A stretch of DNA of 64,000 bases from Amyelois transitella (taxonomy: Eukaryota > Arthropoda > Insecta > Lepidoptera > Pyralidae). The notes below the pieces were generated by a model that was not told the origin of the DNA, did not search any database, and was given only the letters and a program-made list of their open reading frames with translations. This document shows, in pieces, positions 12,643 through 26,000 of this stretch. Position numbers and translations under genes: made by a program. Within the stretch, counting starts at the first letter, position 1. Each line of letters opens with the position of its first letter. Where the stretch lies: assembly GCF_032362555.1 (NCBI RefSeq), contig NC_083506.1, positions 2,279,501 through 2,343,500 of the forward strand. The letters are read 5' to 3'.

Positions 12643-12688
12643 TAGCACGATTATTACCATACATACATATCTGGTAATAATCGTGCTA
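12643..12688. other. Perfect 16-bp hairpin
   Basis: TAGCACGATTATTACC and its exact reverse complement flank a 14-base loop. No function recognised. Confidence 0.85.
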
Positions 12689-12792
12689 CTCGAATACTGG
12701 TATAGTTGACCCAAACTAGCGATAATCATCAGTTGTAAAGCTGTAGATAAAATTAGATGAAAACGTTATAGTAAAAACTACGTACGTATATA

Positions 12793-12945
12793 TTAGGCTA
12801 GCAACCTGTCACTATTTGAATCTCAATTCCATGATAAAGCCATACAGCTGAACGTGGCCGTTCAGTTTTTACAAGACTTTTGGCTCTGTTTAGCCCGCAA
12901 GGGATATAGACGTAGCTATGTGTAATGTGTATGTGTGTATGAATT
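12793..12945 (+). repeat. SINE-A fragment
   Basis: 3' half of SINE-A with a diverged TGTATGTGTG tail. Confidence 0.75.
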
Positions 12946-13544
12946 TTCTTTGCAAATTTTAAATGAATTGATAATGGCCCTATAAATAGCTGATGTAAAT
13001 GTAAAATGTCTTAAAGTCTATAAGACTTTAGGATAGGCATTTGCATTACATAGCGTATATACCAAAACATATTTTACAAAACTAAGATTTATGTGTGATG
13101 TTAAATTCAATGTTCATACAAATAATGTTTCCTTTTGCAAAATAAAGCGACATAACCACCTTTTGGTCAAAGGTCCTGCCATTACATTCGTCGCTTACCA
13201 TATAACATTGAAGTTTGATGTGGTGATAAGCGGTTCCATATCTTATCAACGCGAAGGTATGTAGGGGCTTGTACGTGTATCCTTATAGCTATGTCTAGAA
13301 GCGATTAGAGCGATTACTATGAAGATTGGAGCGATAAAGACCACATAGGAATACGTACTTTGCAGAAATGTACTAAAATAGGTTATTGTACCAATGTCAT
13401 GTATGCTTGAAAAGGGTATCAGGCATCACATTAACTATAACTGTAAAGGAAGGTTAAGTTTTCGATAAATAAACAAAATTATGAGATAGAAAAAAATTGC
13501 TTGTAAATTGGTAGGTTCTCTGCTTAATGGTGCCTGTTAGATAA

Positions 13545-13885
13545 TGCTTTTAGCATTAAGTCTGCCTATTGTACTAAATTGTATTTTGTATAATGAAGGA
13601 TAAATAAATAGGTGGCATGAACATTTTCAGGTTGCAAAAATTTGCAATATACTTTTTTGAAGATTTGGACGCTGAAAAAACTAATTGGTGTTGAGGTTTT
13701 TACAATAACCTTTTTCTGAGGACCTCGAAAAGTAATAAATGCGGGATCTTGAAATGATCTTGAAAAAAAAGACAGATCAGTACAACAGTAGCATTAAAAT
13801 AAAAGATTTCTGATAATGCTATTAGCATTAAGTCTGCCTATTTTACTTTACAAATTGTAATAGTTACAATAAAGAATAAACAAAT
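13545..13885 (+). repeat. Pair of related retroelement 3' ends
   Basis: Two direct copies (about 13545-13610 and 13812-13885) share TTAGCATTAAGTCTGCC and end in AT-rich ATAAATAAA-type tails. They look like 5'-truncated non-LTR insertions. Confidence 0.6.
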
Positions 13886-14033
13886 TAATTTATGTAAACA
13901 AACTTCATTAGGATTAAAAAAAGATATTCATCTAACAATTGATAAAAGCTTTTAATAATTAAATAATTATCAGTTGTAATCGGTATGGAATTACAGTGTA
14001 TTATATTTGTTTGTTCAGAGCTGACGTGTTGCG

Positions 14034-17000
14034 ATGTCTGAAGGAAAAGTTAATGAGGATTTGGTAAGAGAGAGGAAGAAATGTACTTTTGACGTCAAAG
14101 AACTGGTACATCTTATAGATGGAGGGGAACAGGCCACTAAGGACAGGAAAGAAGTGGGTAAGTGGAGGCTTCATTATCAAATTATAAAGTTTCCTTTTTA
14201 AATAGTGGAAAACCCAACAAAAAGACTTACTGTTTTCTCAACTGTAAATAAACGTAATTGTATTCTCCAAGAAATTTTATCAAAATCCAATGTGTTTTTT
14301 TTTAATGAAAGCGAATCTACATGGGAGTCTTAAATAATAATATAAATTGGCTTACCTATTGGCAGGACAACTGGTACTTTTAAATGAAACCATTGCAAAT
14401 GTATAAATGGTAATTTAAGATTAATTGTTTTGACGTAGTATGCTGCGATTAATGGTTTTTGAATATTTTTGACGAATAATGTTGTGGATTTTGTTATCTT
14501 TTGTTAAATTTAATCCACATACGTCTTACGCAGTTAAATAAACAATTATAAACGTGAATTGTAACTCAAAAATATTAAAAACGCCTAATGCTGGAAATTG
14601 GCATACATTATCTATACATATAATAAATCTGTAGAAAGGTCAATTCTGTACATTGAAAATATTGAAAAAATAAATAGCAGGGGGTGTTACTGGATCGATA
14701 CCAAAAACAAATATGTGATTAAAAAAATTTTTGTCTGTCTGTCTGTATGTTCAGGCATCACGTGAAAACTAACGGTTCGATTTTGATGAACCTTGGTATA
14801 ATTATACCTTATTATCCTGGGCGTAAAATAGGATACTTTTTATCCCGAAAAAATACGAAGAAAAAAAAATCTTAATTTTTCAGTGTATCCATAGACGTTG
14901 TTCTGTAGAACCGCGAACACACGTTGCGTTACCCGCAGTGGATTTAGCGCCGTAACCTGTAGCGCCTAAAGTCGGCTTTGGCTTGAACCGTTTGCTGCAC
15001 AAGCGGGCCGCTACTAATTACTATGAAAAAAATACTTCATAGCTACATTAATTCCCATCAAGCTGAAAATGAGTATAATTATTTAAAACACAATCAAAAG
15101 CATTATTTCAAAATCCCCCATGATTCCGGTTTAAAAAAAAAATTTACTCACGGTCAAAGGTAAAAAATGGGTGTATCGCAATTTTCTTTAAAACGGTAAG
15201 TTTTTCAAATCGGAAAATTACCTCAGACATAAATTGTAGATGATAAAGTTATCTATAAAAAAGGTATCAATATTTTTTTTCAACAAAGCTACCGTTTCTG
15301 TGATATAACGATGCAAAAAGTTGCAAGCGTCATAATATGCATCCGTTTCCTTGCCACCTCTGAGGTAGTGTACTATTAGCGCATTTTTTTTAACATTTTT
15401 ATTATTAAACTTGAAAAAGTCTGAAATAGGTTAGAATAAACACGTGTTTTCACTACGCAGTGGCACTCAAGACTAACTTTCGCATTTATTATTTAAAAAA
15501 AATAGAATTACCCTAAGTGAAGAAAATCATCTTAGGACAATAATAGAGGTTACAATTATCAAATTCAATGCAATAATCAAATTAAAACTAAAGCCACTTA
15601 TAAAAAGAAAGAAAAAAGATGACTACAAACTAAAATTTAATTTATAAATTGTACAGTCCTTGCATAGCATCAACATGCGGGAATGTGCCCAGAAGGCTGG
15701 CAGCATTGCCAATTCGAATGGCAATGCTGATTCTCTAAGCCAGATAATTTCCAGCCCTCCGGTCAAGAGATACCTCAATTAGCTTTTTCGACAATTGTCG
15801 GAAAAGCTGATGGACAGATAGGCCCCCCGGTCCCAGAGTTTCTACCCCAAAAGGTTCAAAAGTATAGATATTACTGATAACTACATACATACATACATAC
15901 ATAAAATCACGCCTCTTTCCCGGAGGGGTAGGCAGAGACTACCTCTTTCCACTTGCGACGATCCCTGCATACTTCCTTTGCTTCATCTAGGTACATTCAT
16001 AACTCTCTTCATGCAAGCTCGGCGGTTTCGGGTACTTTTGACCTGACCCTTTACCAGGACGTCCTTAATTTGATCAAGATATGTTCGTCTAGGTCTTCCC
16101 ACCCCGACCTTTCCCTCCACACTCTCCATGTATATCTGCTTAGTCAACCTGTTTTCATTCATCCTGTCCACATGACCGAACCATCTCAACATACCCTTTT
16201 CTATTCCTGTAACTACATCTTCTTTCACATCACAACATTCCCTTATCACACTGTTCCTTATCCGGTCCCTCAATTTCACACCCAACATACTCCTTAACGC
16301 TCTCATTTCCACTGCATTTATTTTGCTTTCGTGCTTCTTTTGCCATACCCAACTTTCACTCCCATACATTAATATCGGGACCAACACGCCCCTGTGCACA
16401 GCCAGTCGAGCCTTTTTGGATAGTTTCTGACTGCTCATAAAGGCATGCAAAGCTCCATTCACCATGTTCCCCGCGTTCACTCTCCTTTCAATATCACTAT
16501 CACACTTGCCATCTGATGTAAACTTTGATCCCGATAACTACATATTTGCGCCTTTTGAGGTTTTTTGCCTCATTTGAAGCAAAACGGCCTTAGATTTAGT
16601 AACCTGAAGATGAGACGGCGCAAGTGACACAAGTAGCATCCCACACCAAAGGCCGCCCCAATCTCCAGGGTACCAAAGTCATACCATCCGGTCTCTTGGC
16701 ATCATCCCGAGCCAGACCGTTTGGTTCTAGAACGGCTGGAACATGGATGGTGGCAAGAGCATGGAGGATTATATAATTTAGGGCGGCATGGCGCCCTAAA
16801 TGGCCGGCACTCCTAGGGCATGGGAGGCCGTGGTGTCCATAGCCGACAACGGTATCCCCGCAAGGACAACTATTATTAAAGACTAACGGTATTTCATGTG
16901 TTGAGCATTCTGAGACAAAGCAGCTATACGACCCTAGCCACGTACACAATTAAACAGAGAGACAGATGTTGTCTCAAGGTTTCACTACAGTATAAATGAA

Positions 17001-20000
17001 GGGACTGGGTTTCATTATACTTATGTATATTTTATATTTTGAATTCAAGTTAAAATTACCGACAGAACAATATTTTTACTTATATTACTGCTACATAGAG
17101 TATATACGAGACGTGCTTATGCATATTATGACGCTTGCAACTTTTTGCATCGTAATATCTCAGAAACGGTAGCTTTATTGAAAAAAAATATTGATTCCTT
17201 TTTATAGATATCTTTATGATCTACAATCTATGTCTGAGGTAATTTTCCTATAAAACTTACCGTTTTCAAGAAAATCGTGAAAGTCCCATTTTCTTACCTT
17301 TGACCTTGGGTAATGTTTTTTCCTGTGTTTGTCAATTGTGTTTTAAACAATTATACTCATTTTCAGCTTGATGGGAATTAATGTAGCTTCATTCTTATTT
17401 TTTGGTCTAAATTGACCGGACTACTTACTACAGAACGCGAACTCAACAGCAGTAGCTCAATAGAGGGATCTCCTTAATTATAATAGGCCTAGCCGTAATT
17501 GGGTCCAATAGATATTTTTAAGATGTCATCTCAAAATGGAGAAATAAACCATCCACGCGATGACCGACATCCGCGCGGACGGAGTCGCGGGGGGAAGCTA
17601 GTATCAAATATAACTTTATATTTACATACATACATAAAATAGCAGATATACAAGGAGAGTGTGGAGGGAAAGGTCGGAGTGGGAAGACCTAGACGAACGT
17701 ATCTTGATCAAATTAAGGACGTCCTGGTAAAGGGTCAGGTCAAAAGTACCCGAAACCGCCGAGCTTGTATGAAGAGAGTTATGAATGTGGACGAAGCGAA
17801 AGAAGTATGCAGAGATCGTGGCAAGTGGAAAGAGGTAGTCTCTGCCTACCCCTCCGGGAAAGAGGCGTGATTTTATGTATGTATAACTTTATATTTAACT
17901 TAGTATACCTACGTAATATGTCGATGACCTGTGTTATCACAAAAAAACATTGAAATATTTGATATATCATAACATGACATGGAATTTTGCAGAGGAAATG
18001 GTACTGAGTGTGAAGGAGCTCAGAGATGAAGTCCCTGAAGAGTACATGAGCCACAAAGAACGGTACGAGAACGCTGTCCGCAAGTCCTGCATCATGATAG
18101 AGCTGTTGAAAGACCACGCGCTACGGCATTCCTCGTTCGATGCCTACAAGTAAGTATTAGAACATCACTAAGGTCGCTCACAGAGGAACTTTGTCAGGTT
18201 AGCGACCACTCTAACGTCACTTACCATCAACCAATCACAGCAAAGTATGCTATGCAATAGTAACGAAGGGATTAAATCATGTAAACTTAGTTTTTATGGA
18301 GCCTTACATCTTACTCGTTTAATGCCTACAAGAAAGTTTAAAAACAGAGTTCTCTGTGGTCTCCCAAGAGATCTTCGATAAGAGAATGCAGTTCCAAAGG
18401 TTATATCATGATGAAGCTGCTGTAACACAACGCACTACGGCATTCCTCGTTTGATTCCTCGTTTGACGTTTGCTGCCTCGCAGAGAAGATTCGTCTAGCG
18501 ACATATCAAAAGTGAAAAAACAAAATTCGGGTAGAGAGTTAGGAGTAGAGTATACATACATATGATCCCGTCTTCATCCGTTACGGGTTAGACAGAGCCA
18601 ACTACTTGTCTTGAAACGACTAGAAGGCTAAGTTCAGCTGTATGGCTTAATTGGGAATTGACATTCAAATAATGATAGGATGCTAGCCTATCGCCTAAAA
18701 GAGGAATCCCAAGTTTATAAGCCTATCCCTTAGTCACCTTTTAGGACATCCATGAGAAAGGACTATATATTTATCATATCCCTTATTCGCCGTTTACGAT
18801 ATCCATGGGTTAGACATGGAGTGGTCCTATTCTAAGTGTCGGAAACCACACGGCAATATATTTCATGAAAAAACTAGCCGACTAAATTTTCGATTATGGG
18901 CCAAATAATTTTAGTGTCCTCCTGAACCTTTAAGTATTATGATCGATATTCTGATCAAAGTTGTTAATATTAGTGGCCAAAGGTACAAAGATAAATATAT
19001 TTTATCACAATATTGTTGTTAGTTATATTGTTGATATTCTTATCAGGTCAAAAGTTGTCTGACACGGATTACATATCGATTTTCGAAAGCGAAGTCTACC
19101 CAATTGGGCGATGGCAGCCGCAAATAATTAGAAATAGATAAAAGTTACAAGTCATACTTGTTTTGAGATTCTTTTTTAGGCGATGGGCTATCAACCTGTC
19201 ACTATTTGAATCTCAATTCTATCATTAAGCCCAATAGCTGAACGTGGCCTTTCAGTTTTTTCAAGACTGGCTCTATCCGCAAGGGATAAAGATATTACAA
19301 TATGTACACTACTCAGAAAAGTTACAACCGGGACAAACACCAGAACCAAAATTGTCAACGACATGATGTTTTCAGGCCTTCGAACATGTATCGGGTCCAG
19401 AGCGCAATAGTGAAGGATGTGTCTCCTTTCCTTCTCCACATGGGAATGTTCGTTCCCACCATTCTGGGTCAGGCGTCAGACGACCAACTCGCCGAGTGGC
19501 TGCCAAAGGCGTTGTCAATGCAGATATTGGGGACTTACGCACAAGTATGATAAAACAATTTTAAACAAGAATATGAATGTGGTTTCTGGGTTCAACAACT
19601 TAATACTTTTTTTTTATACGGGACAAATTACACGGATTGAGTTAGCTTCGAAGTAAGTTCGAGACTTGTGTTACGAGATACTAACTCAACGATACTGTAT
19701 TTTATAATAAATACTTATATAGATAAACATCCAAGACCCAGGTCAGTCAGAAAAAGTTCTTTACTCATCATGCCCTAACCGGGATTCGAACCCGGGACCT
19801 CCGGTGTCACAGACAAGCGTACTACCGCTGCACCACAGAGGCCATCAAATACTGCTTTTTGCTGGCTGATTTTTAAATGCTAATTTATTTTTTAGTTGTT
19901 CAAAGACTTGCTTGCTTTTAATACGTAGTTATAATACGTGGTACAAACTTTTGGATCTTACACATAGTCTTACATGTCGATATTGTGCTCTTATCCTTGA

Positions 20001-23000
20001 CTTGTTTACTCATACTTCGAAACGAACCAAGTTTAACAGTCACATAAATTTCACACTTCTGTGATTATATCTAAAGATGTAAAGTGAAGTACGATTTTTT
20101 TTTTATCAAAAATATATTTGACCCAAAAATTATTACAGACTGAACTTGGCCACGGAACATTCCTCCGAGGGTTGGAGACTACAGCTACCTATGACCCCAG
20201 CACTGAACAATTCATCCTGGAAACTCCTACCATTACTGGCTACAAGTGGTGGCCTGGAGGCTGTAAGTTATTACCAAATTCAGAATATTGTTTAAGAGTT
20301 TGTTTGAACGCACTAATCTCAGAAACTACTGGACTGAACTTTTCGAACCAGTAGTTCTTTTTTGAACTAATTTTGATTACCTTTTAAGATTTAATGAATG
20401 AAATATCTTTATTGCTTTAAGGCCTACAACTTAAGCAAGCTAATGCACCAAAGGCAATTATCACACTACGCAATCTCTTTCAGGCAGTCTTCAAAGACAA
20501 GTTGTTATACGAAACTTAACACTCCAAAAATTCTGATGGTATACTATTCGACTCCACATAAGCCTATGTCATTTGATTTCAGTGGGGCACACAACCAACC
20601 ACTGCATAGTGGTAGCTCAACTCTACACAAAAGGGAAATGCTATGGCGTCCATCCCTTCTTCGTCCAGATCAGGGACACAGAAACCCACGAACCCCTCCC
20701 TGGGGTCAAAGTGGGCGAGATCGGTCCCAAGCTGGGATTCCAAACTGCGAACAACGGCTTCTTGGGCTTCGAGAAGGTCAGGATACCTAGGGAGAGTATG
20801 CTGATGAAGAATGCGCAAGTTTTGAAGGTAAGAGATAGAAAATTAATGTGCAAATAAATTGAAAATATTTTGAGGTCCGTTTCTGATACAAAACAGCTCT
20901 GGAGACCACAGATGGCTGGTGGCCTCTCGCTCTTCCCGAAGGAGTGACGCAATCGGGATAATATCAGGAGGATAATGGTATATTCCAAAATCCATGATAA
21001 GATAGACATAGAAGAAGTGTTCAAGTTAAATATTACTTTTCATAATGGATTAGTGAGGTGATCACTACGCTAGTAGAATAAATCATTGAAACACCCGTTA
21101 TTTTGTAACTGGTAAGTAATTCATACGAATTCATATCACGTAAATGTGGATAAAGCGATAGGATTACCAGTTTCATTTAGGCGTTTTGCTTCTTTTATTT
21201 CTATCAAAATACCTACGTAGCCTAACAGTGAAAAAAAATCTCCAACGCTATAAATCTCTTTAAAATTTATTTAGTATTTATTTTCCTCACATTGACTCAA
21301 ATAACTGATTTCTGCGAACGTGCGTTGAACACATATTTTATCAAAATTTGCGGAGATGACTACGGTCATTGATACTCTTCTGCAAAAATGGAAAATCGTT
21401 GAACACATATTTTACCAAAATTTGCCAAACATGACTTTAGTCGTTAATAACCTACCTACAACGCGTCTGCAGAACAGACAATTGAAAATTGACATGGAAG
21501 CGAAACACTAGGCTGAAGTGTACGGTGCAGCCTGTAATCACTAAAGCCACGTTTCTCTGTATTTGGTAACCCGACAAAAGACGTGTTCGTAACACTGGAA
21601 CCAATGTCATAATCGCACAGTACCTTCGGCGCACTTCCAGTTTCGTTAGCGGAAAAGTTGCAATTTCCACAATTTTTAATAGACTAAGTAACTATCGTGG
21701 AGGCTTTAACGTCATTAGAAGTTAATTGTCGACCTTTAAGCATTAATGGTGCTCTAATGGTGGCAGCAGTCGACAATTTTAGTCTTAATTGTCTAGGTGG
21801 TCAAGGTTTTCTTTAATCAAGTAGCGTACTATTATTATCTATACTTACCGGATGAATTAGATTTGTTGAGTTCGCGTTGGCAAAAATATTTTAATTTAAG
21901 AAAGACTTTTCTTAAATCCTTTAACCGTAATTTTCAACCGTATTGTACCAATTTGTTCGGGAAACGTTTCTGTGGGAAAATTTAAGTAGTTATTCCTAGA
22001 AGACTAGCTCTTTGTTTCAGAATTTTGAAGTGGGTATATAGACTATTGTTTTAATATAGTATAATTCAAAATTCTGAGTTATCTGATATAATTTAAATTT
22101 ATTTCTTAAAAGTGTCATTCTGTAACATAATTTACACTATGTAAATTAATTCAGTTTCCACATTACCAAATAAGTATACTTTTTATTTCAACAAACCTGT
22201 CTGACATTTCACCTTTTAACAGCTTCACTTGTCGTAAACATTGGCTTATGTTTTTCTTAGCAGTTACAAAGTCTTTTAAATGTACGAGGAGCTGAACACA
22301 AAAACATTTAACATTTTGAACACATACAAAATTAGATTATCGCCAAAAAAATATTGTTTTATAAAAAAAAAAAAAAACGAAAACCATAAGTTTAACAGAT
22401 AGACATTCAAATGAAATAAACCCATGATTTAATCAATTCGTCTTGTCAGCTATCAAATCAAACGTAATCAAACGTTATTTGTTTGTAACTAATTGTTTTT
22501 TATTGGGAACTGTTATCAAGGGTTACAAGTTACATATTTGATAATGCAGACTACGAGTAAACTATAGTAGTAGTTATCATACGTAAATTGATTTATTTAT
22601 GAGGAAATTAGAGAAAAAATGCGGGCTTGCATAAATAGCCAATCCCTAAATATATAAATTTTAATGGGGCATAAATGGCAAATTTAAGCTACATAGCATT
22701 ACTATACGATCACCAAGGACCTTGGGTCTCATTAAAATGGCGAAAACAAATCCCGACTTAACAGCCGGCGAAAAAATGATGACTTGTTATCATCCATCCT
22801 AAATTGCTGTCGGTAATCTTTTCTTCTTCTCTTGTCCTGTTAAGTCTACGTCCAATTGACTCAAACATAGTCACACTTTTACAGGATGGCACCTATGTAA
22901 AGTCGAAGAACGACAAACTGGCGTACGGGACCATGGTTCTAATTCGAGTGATGATAGTCAATGATGCGTCGTACGAAATCTCCAGGGCTGCAACCATTGC

Positions 23001-26000
23001 CGTGCGGTATTCGGCGGTCAGGCACCAGTCACGGCCCAAACCTGAGTAAGAATATTGTAATTTGTTTTTTCTCCACTAATTAAGTACACCTACTCGGTAG
23101 TGGTTATCAAGAACTTGGGCTAAAAATTAATAAATTTAGTCATAACTGATAGATAGATAGATAAAACTCTTTATTGCACCATAAGAGTAAAACATACAAA
23201 ACAGCACAAAACAGATAGAGATGGTACAAAGGCGGACTTATCGCTAATGCAATCTCTTCCAGTCCACCTTTGGGTGGAAAGAAGCCAAACAGGAGATTAG
23301 GTAAGTTGTCCACCCGATGAGATGAGACTAGATCTGTAATAGACTAAGTCATTGAATGGAATTTGGCGATACCTAGCAGTTATTAAATTTTATTTTTTTT
23401 ATTTTTTTCAATGTCATCAACCCCCTGGCCTTATCTCCATTTGTTACTTATCTCACCTCTGGAGACGAATCCGGAGTCACATACTTATGTACTGCATGAT
23501 AAATAAGTTATTTATTTTACCGTTTCCAGTCAGCCAGAGCCTCAGATCCTGGACTACGTAACGCAACAACACAAGCTGTTCATCTCCATAGCCACCAGCC
23601 ACGCCTTCAGGATGACAGGCACTTGGCTGTGGGATAGCTACTCCAAAGTCGTCCATGACATGGGGAAAGGACAACTTGATCATCTGCCAGAGGTATTTTT
23701 TTGGATGTCCTTAATTTTGATCAACATTTGCAAATATTTTTACGTATATCCAATATGGATAAGGTTCCTCTTCGATTGTTGCGGAGGTAAGCGGGGTGCT
23801 CGCTTTGTGTAATCACGAAACTGGTTTGGAACCTGATTCAAATTAAATTCGTGGTTATGATCGTATCTTCGGCTCTTATCCAGAGAGGTGAGGACACAAT
23901 GGGCTTTGCCGAGAGTATGATAAGAAGACAATTGAGACAGAGGTAATTAATACATACATACATACATACATACGATCACGTCTATATCCCTTGCGGGGTA
24001 GACAGAGCCAACAGTCTTGAAAAGGCTGAATGGCCACGTTCAGCTGTTCGGCTTAATGATAGAATTGAGATTCAACTAGTGACAGGTTGCTAGCCCATCG
24101 CCTAAAAAAGAATCCCAAGTTTGTAAGCCTATCCCTTAGTCGCCTTTTACGACATCCGTGGGAAAGAGATGGAGTGGTCCTATTCTTTTTTGTATTGGTG
24201 CCGGGAACTACACGGCACAGGTAATTAATTGAAAGAAATTATTATTTTGCAGCGATGTCAGACATCAGTTAAGTTAAATAAGAAGAAATTATGCTTTAGT
24301 TAAATGTAGAACAAAGGTTGTTACCAAATCAAGAAAGTTTTATCAGATTAGCTATCGGTTCAAGAGATAAATAGATTACGCTGTGGGATTATAATATTAC
24401 TTCTTAGCGGATTTGAGTGCAAACATTCAACTGTCATAACTCAAGAAAATCTATAGATCTTTCTTAAGAATCTTAAAAAAAGAGATCTTTCAGTTCTGAC
24501 CAATAAATTGGGTTCATTGCCTTTCATGATAGTTTTGCTACGTGTACACTTTAACGTTAAGTTACTAAAAAGGTACGTAAATTTCAAAATGTCTTCGCTT
24601 AACACTGGACCAAATCAATGTGTAAATAAATATACAATTGTGAACTGTTTCTTTCAGCTCCACGCCCTAGCGTGCTGCCTGAAAGCCGTGTGCAGTCGTG
24701 ACGCGGGTATCTGCGTGGAACAGTGTCGGATGGCCTGCGGAGGTCACGGCTACATGCAGTCCTCAAATCTACCCATTATTTATGGGCTGGTCACCGCCAC
24801 TGTCACCTACGAGGGAGAGTACACTGTGATGCTGTTACAGACTGCGAGGTGATGATGAAATGATTTGTTTTCAAAAAGTTTCGTAAGAAAATTTACTGTG
24901 ACAACTGATTGATCGTATCACTGGACAGATTATTTCTTTACCAATAATTTTCTTGTCTTTGAAATCGTTCCGCAAACCGAATCTTGGTTTGCCTATACAA
25001 TTTGTCAATTGTCATTGGGAATGTTTCATTCGTAGGAAACTTGATAGAAAGAAAAAATGGGCATCTTGCAAAAATTTCCGACATTATTAAACCTTTGCAG
25101 ATATCTCATGAAAGCTTGGAAGCAGGCGGTGGATGGCAATGTTCTGACGCCGACGGTTTCGTACATGCTTCCCTTCGTCAGAAATAAGAAGCCCACGTGG
25201 ACGAACAACGCTGATGGTATCATCGCGGGCTTCCAAGCTGTTGCTGCTGGGTAATCTTCATTTTGGGTTTCTTTTCGTCTAAATGTAATTTCAACTTTAT
25301 TTCAGCTGAACGTGGACTATCAGTCTTTTCAAGACTGTTGGATCTGACTACCCCGCAAGGGATATAGACGTGATTATATGTATGATATTTCATCATCATC
25401 CTTCTGCTTGTGACGATTGAGTTTTTTCTGGGCCACGAGGAGTCCGGTCTCCCCTGTTAACAGGAGACTCCAACCCTACCTGGATCATGGCTGCTGCACA
25501 AAGTGAAGGTGCTTATTTTTCAACATACATATATGGTCATATGGTCACGTCTATATCCCTTGTGGGGTAGACAGAGCCAACAGTCTTGAAAAGACTGAAT
25601 GACCACATTCAGCTATTTCGCTTAATGATAGAATTGAGATTCAAATAGTGACAGGTTGCTAACCCATCGCCTAGAAAACAATCCCAAGTGTGTAAGCCTA
25701 TCCCTTAGCCGTCTTTAACGACATCCATGGGAAAGAGATGGAGTTGTCCTATTCTTTTTTGTATTGGTGCCGGGAACCACACGGCACATTATTTTACGGC
25801 AAATTTTTCAATATCTACGGAAAAAGATAGTTGGGTAGGTATGAATAATAAATATATTCCATCTAACGAAATGTCAAGTTTACAATTCGTCTAAGTATTT
25901 TGAGTAAAAATATAACCTGCTAGTTTTAATTTACTCATATCATGGTTTTTTTTTTCAGAAAAGTAAAGGCAGCATACGAGGCTATTCAGAAATACGAGAA

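Larger units (their letters stand above)
10424..14033. other. Intergenic A-B
   Basis: It holds the gene A polyadenylation signal, SINE and LINE fragments, a 16-bp hairpin and two related retroelement 3' ends. No coding region was found. The B promoter and any 5' UTR exon must lie here. A TTGTTCAG just before the B start codon could be a 5' UTR acceptor. Confidence 0.6.
14700..17602. repeat. Composite repeat block in intron 1 of gene B
   Basis: An inverted repeat of about 300 bp (15042-15345 against 17127-17397, clearly diverged) brackets LINE fragments and a further element-derived frame. The block ends at 17602 with a Helitron-like GC-rich hairpin and CTAG before T. The left end is uncertain. 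Confidence 0.6.

Noticed and set aside
15983-16480. 165-codon reading frame as a host gene
   Set aside because: Its motifs are those of a LINE ORF2 C-terminus and it is attached to the LINE 3' tail, with further copies nearby.
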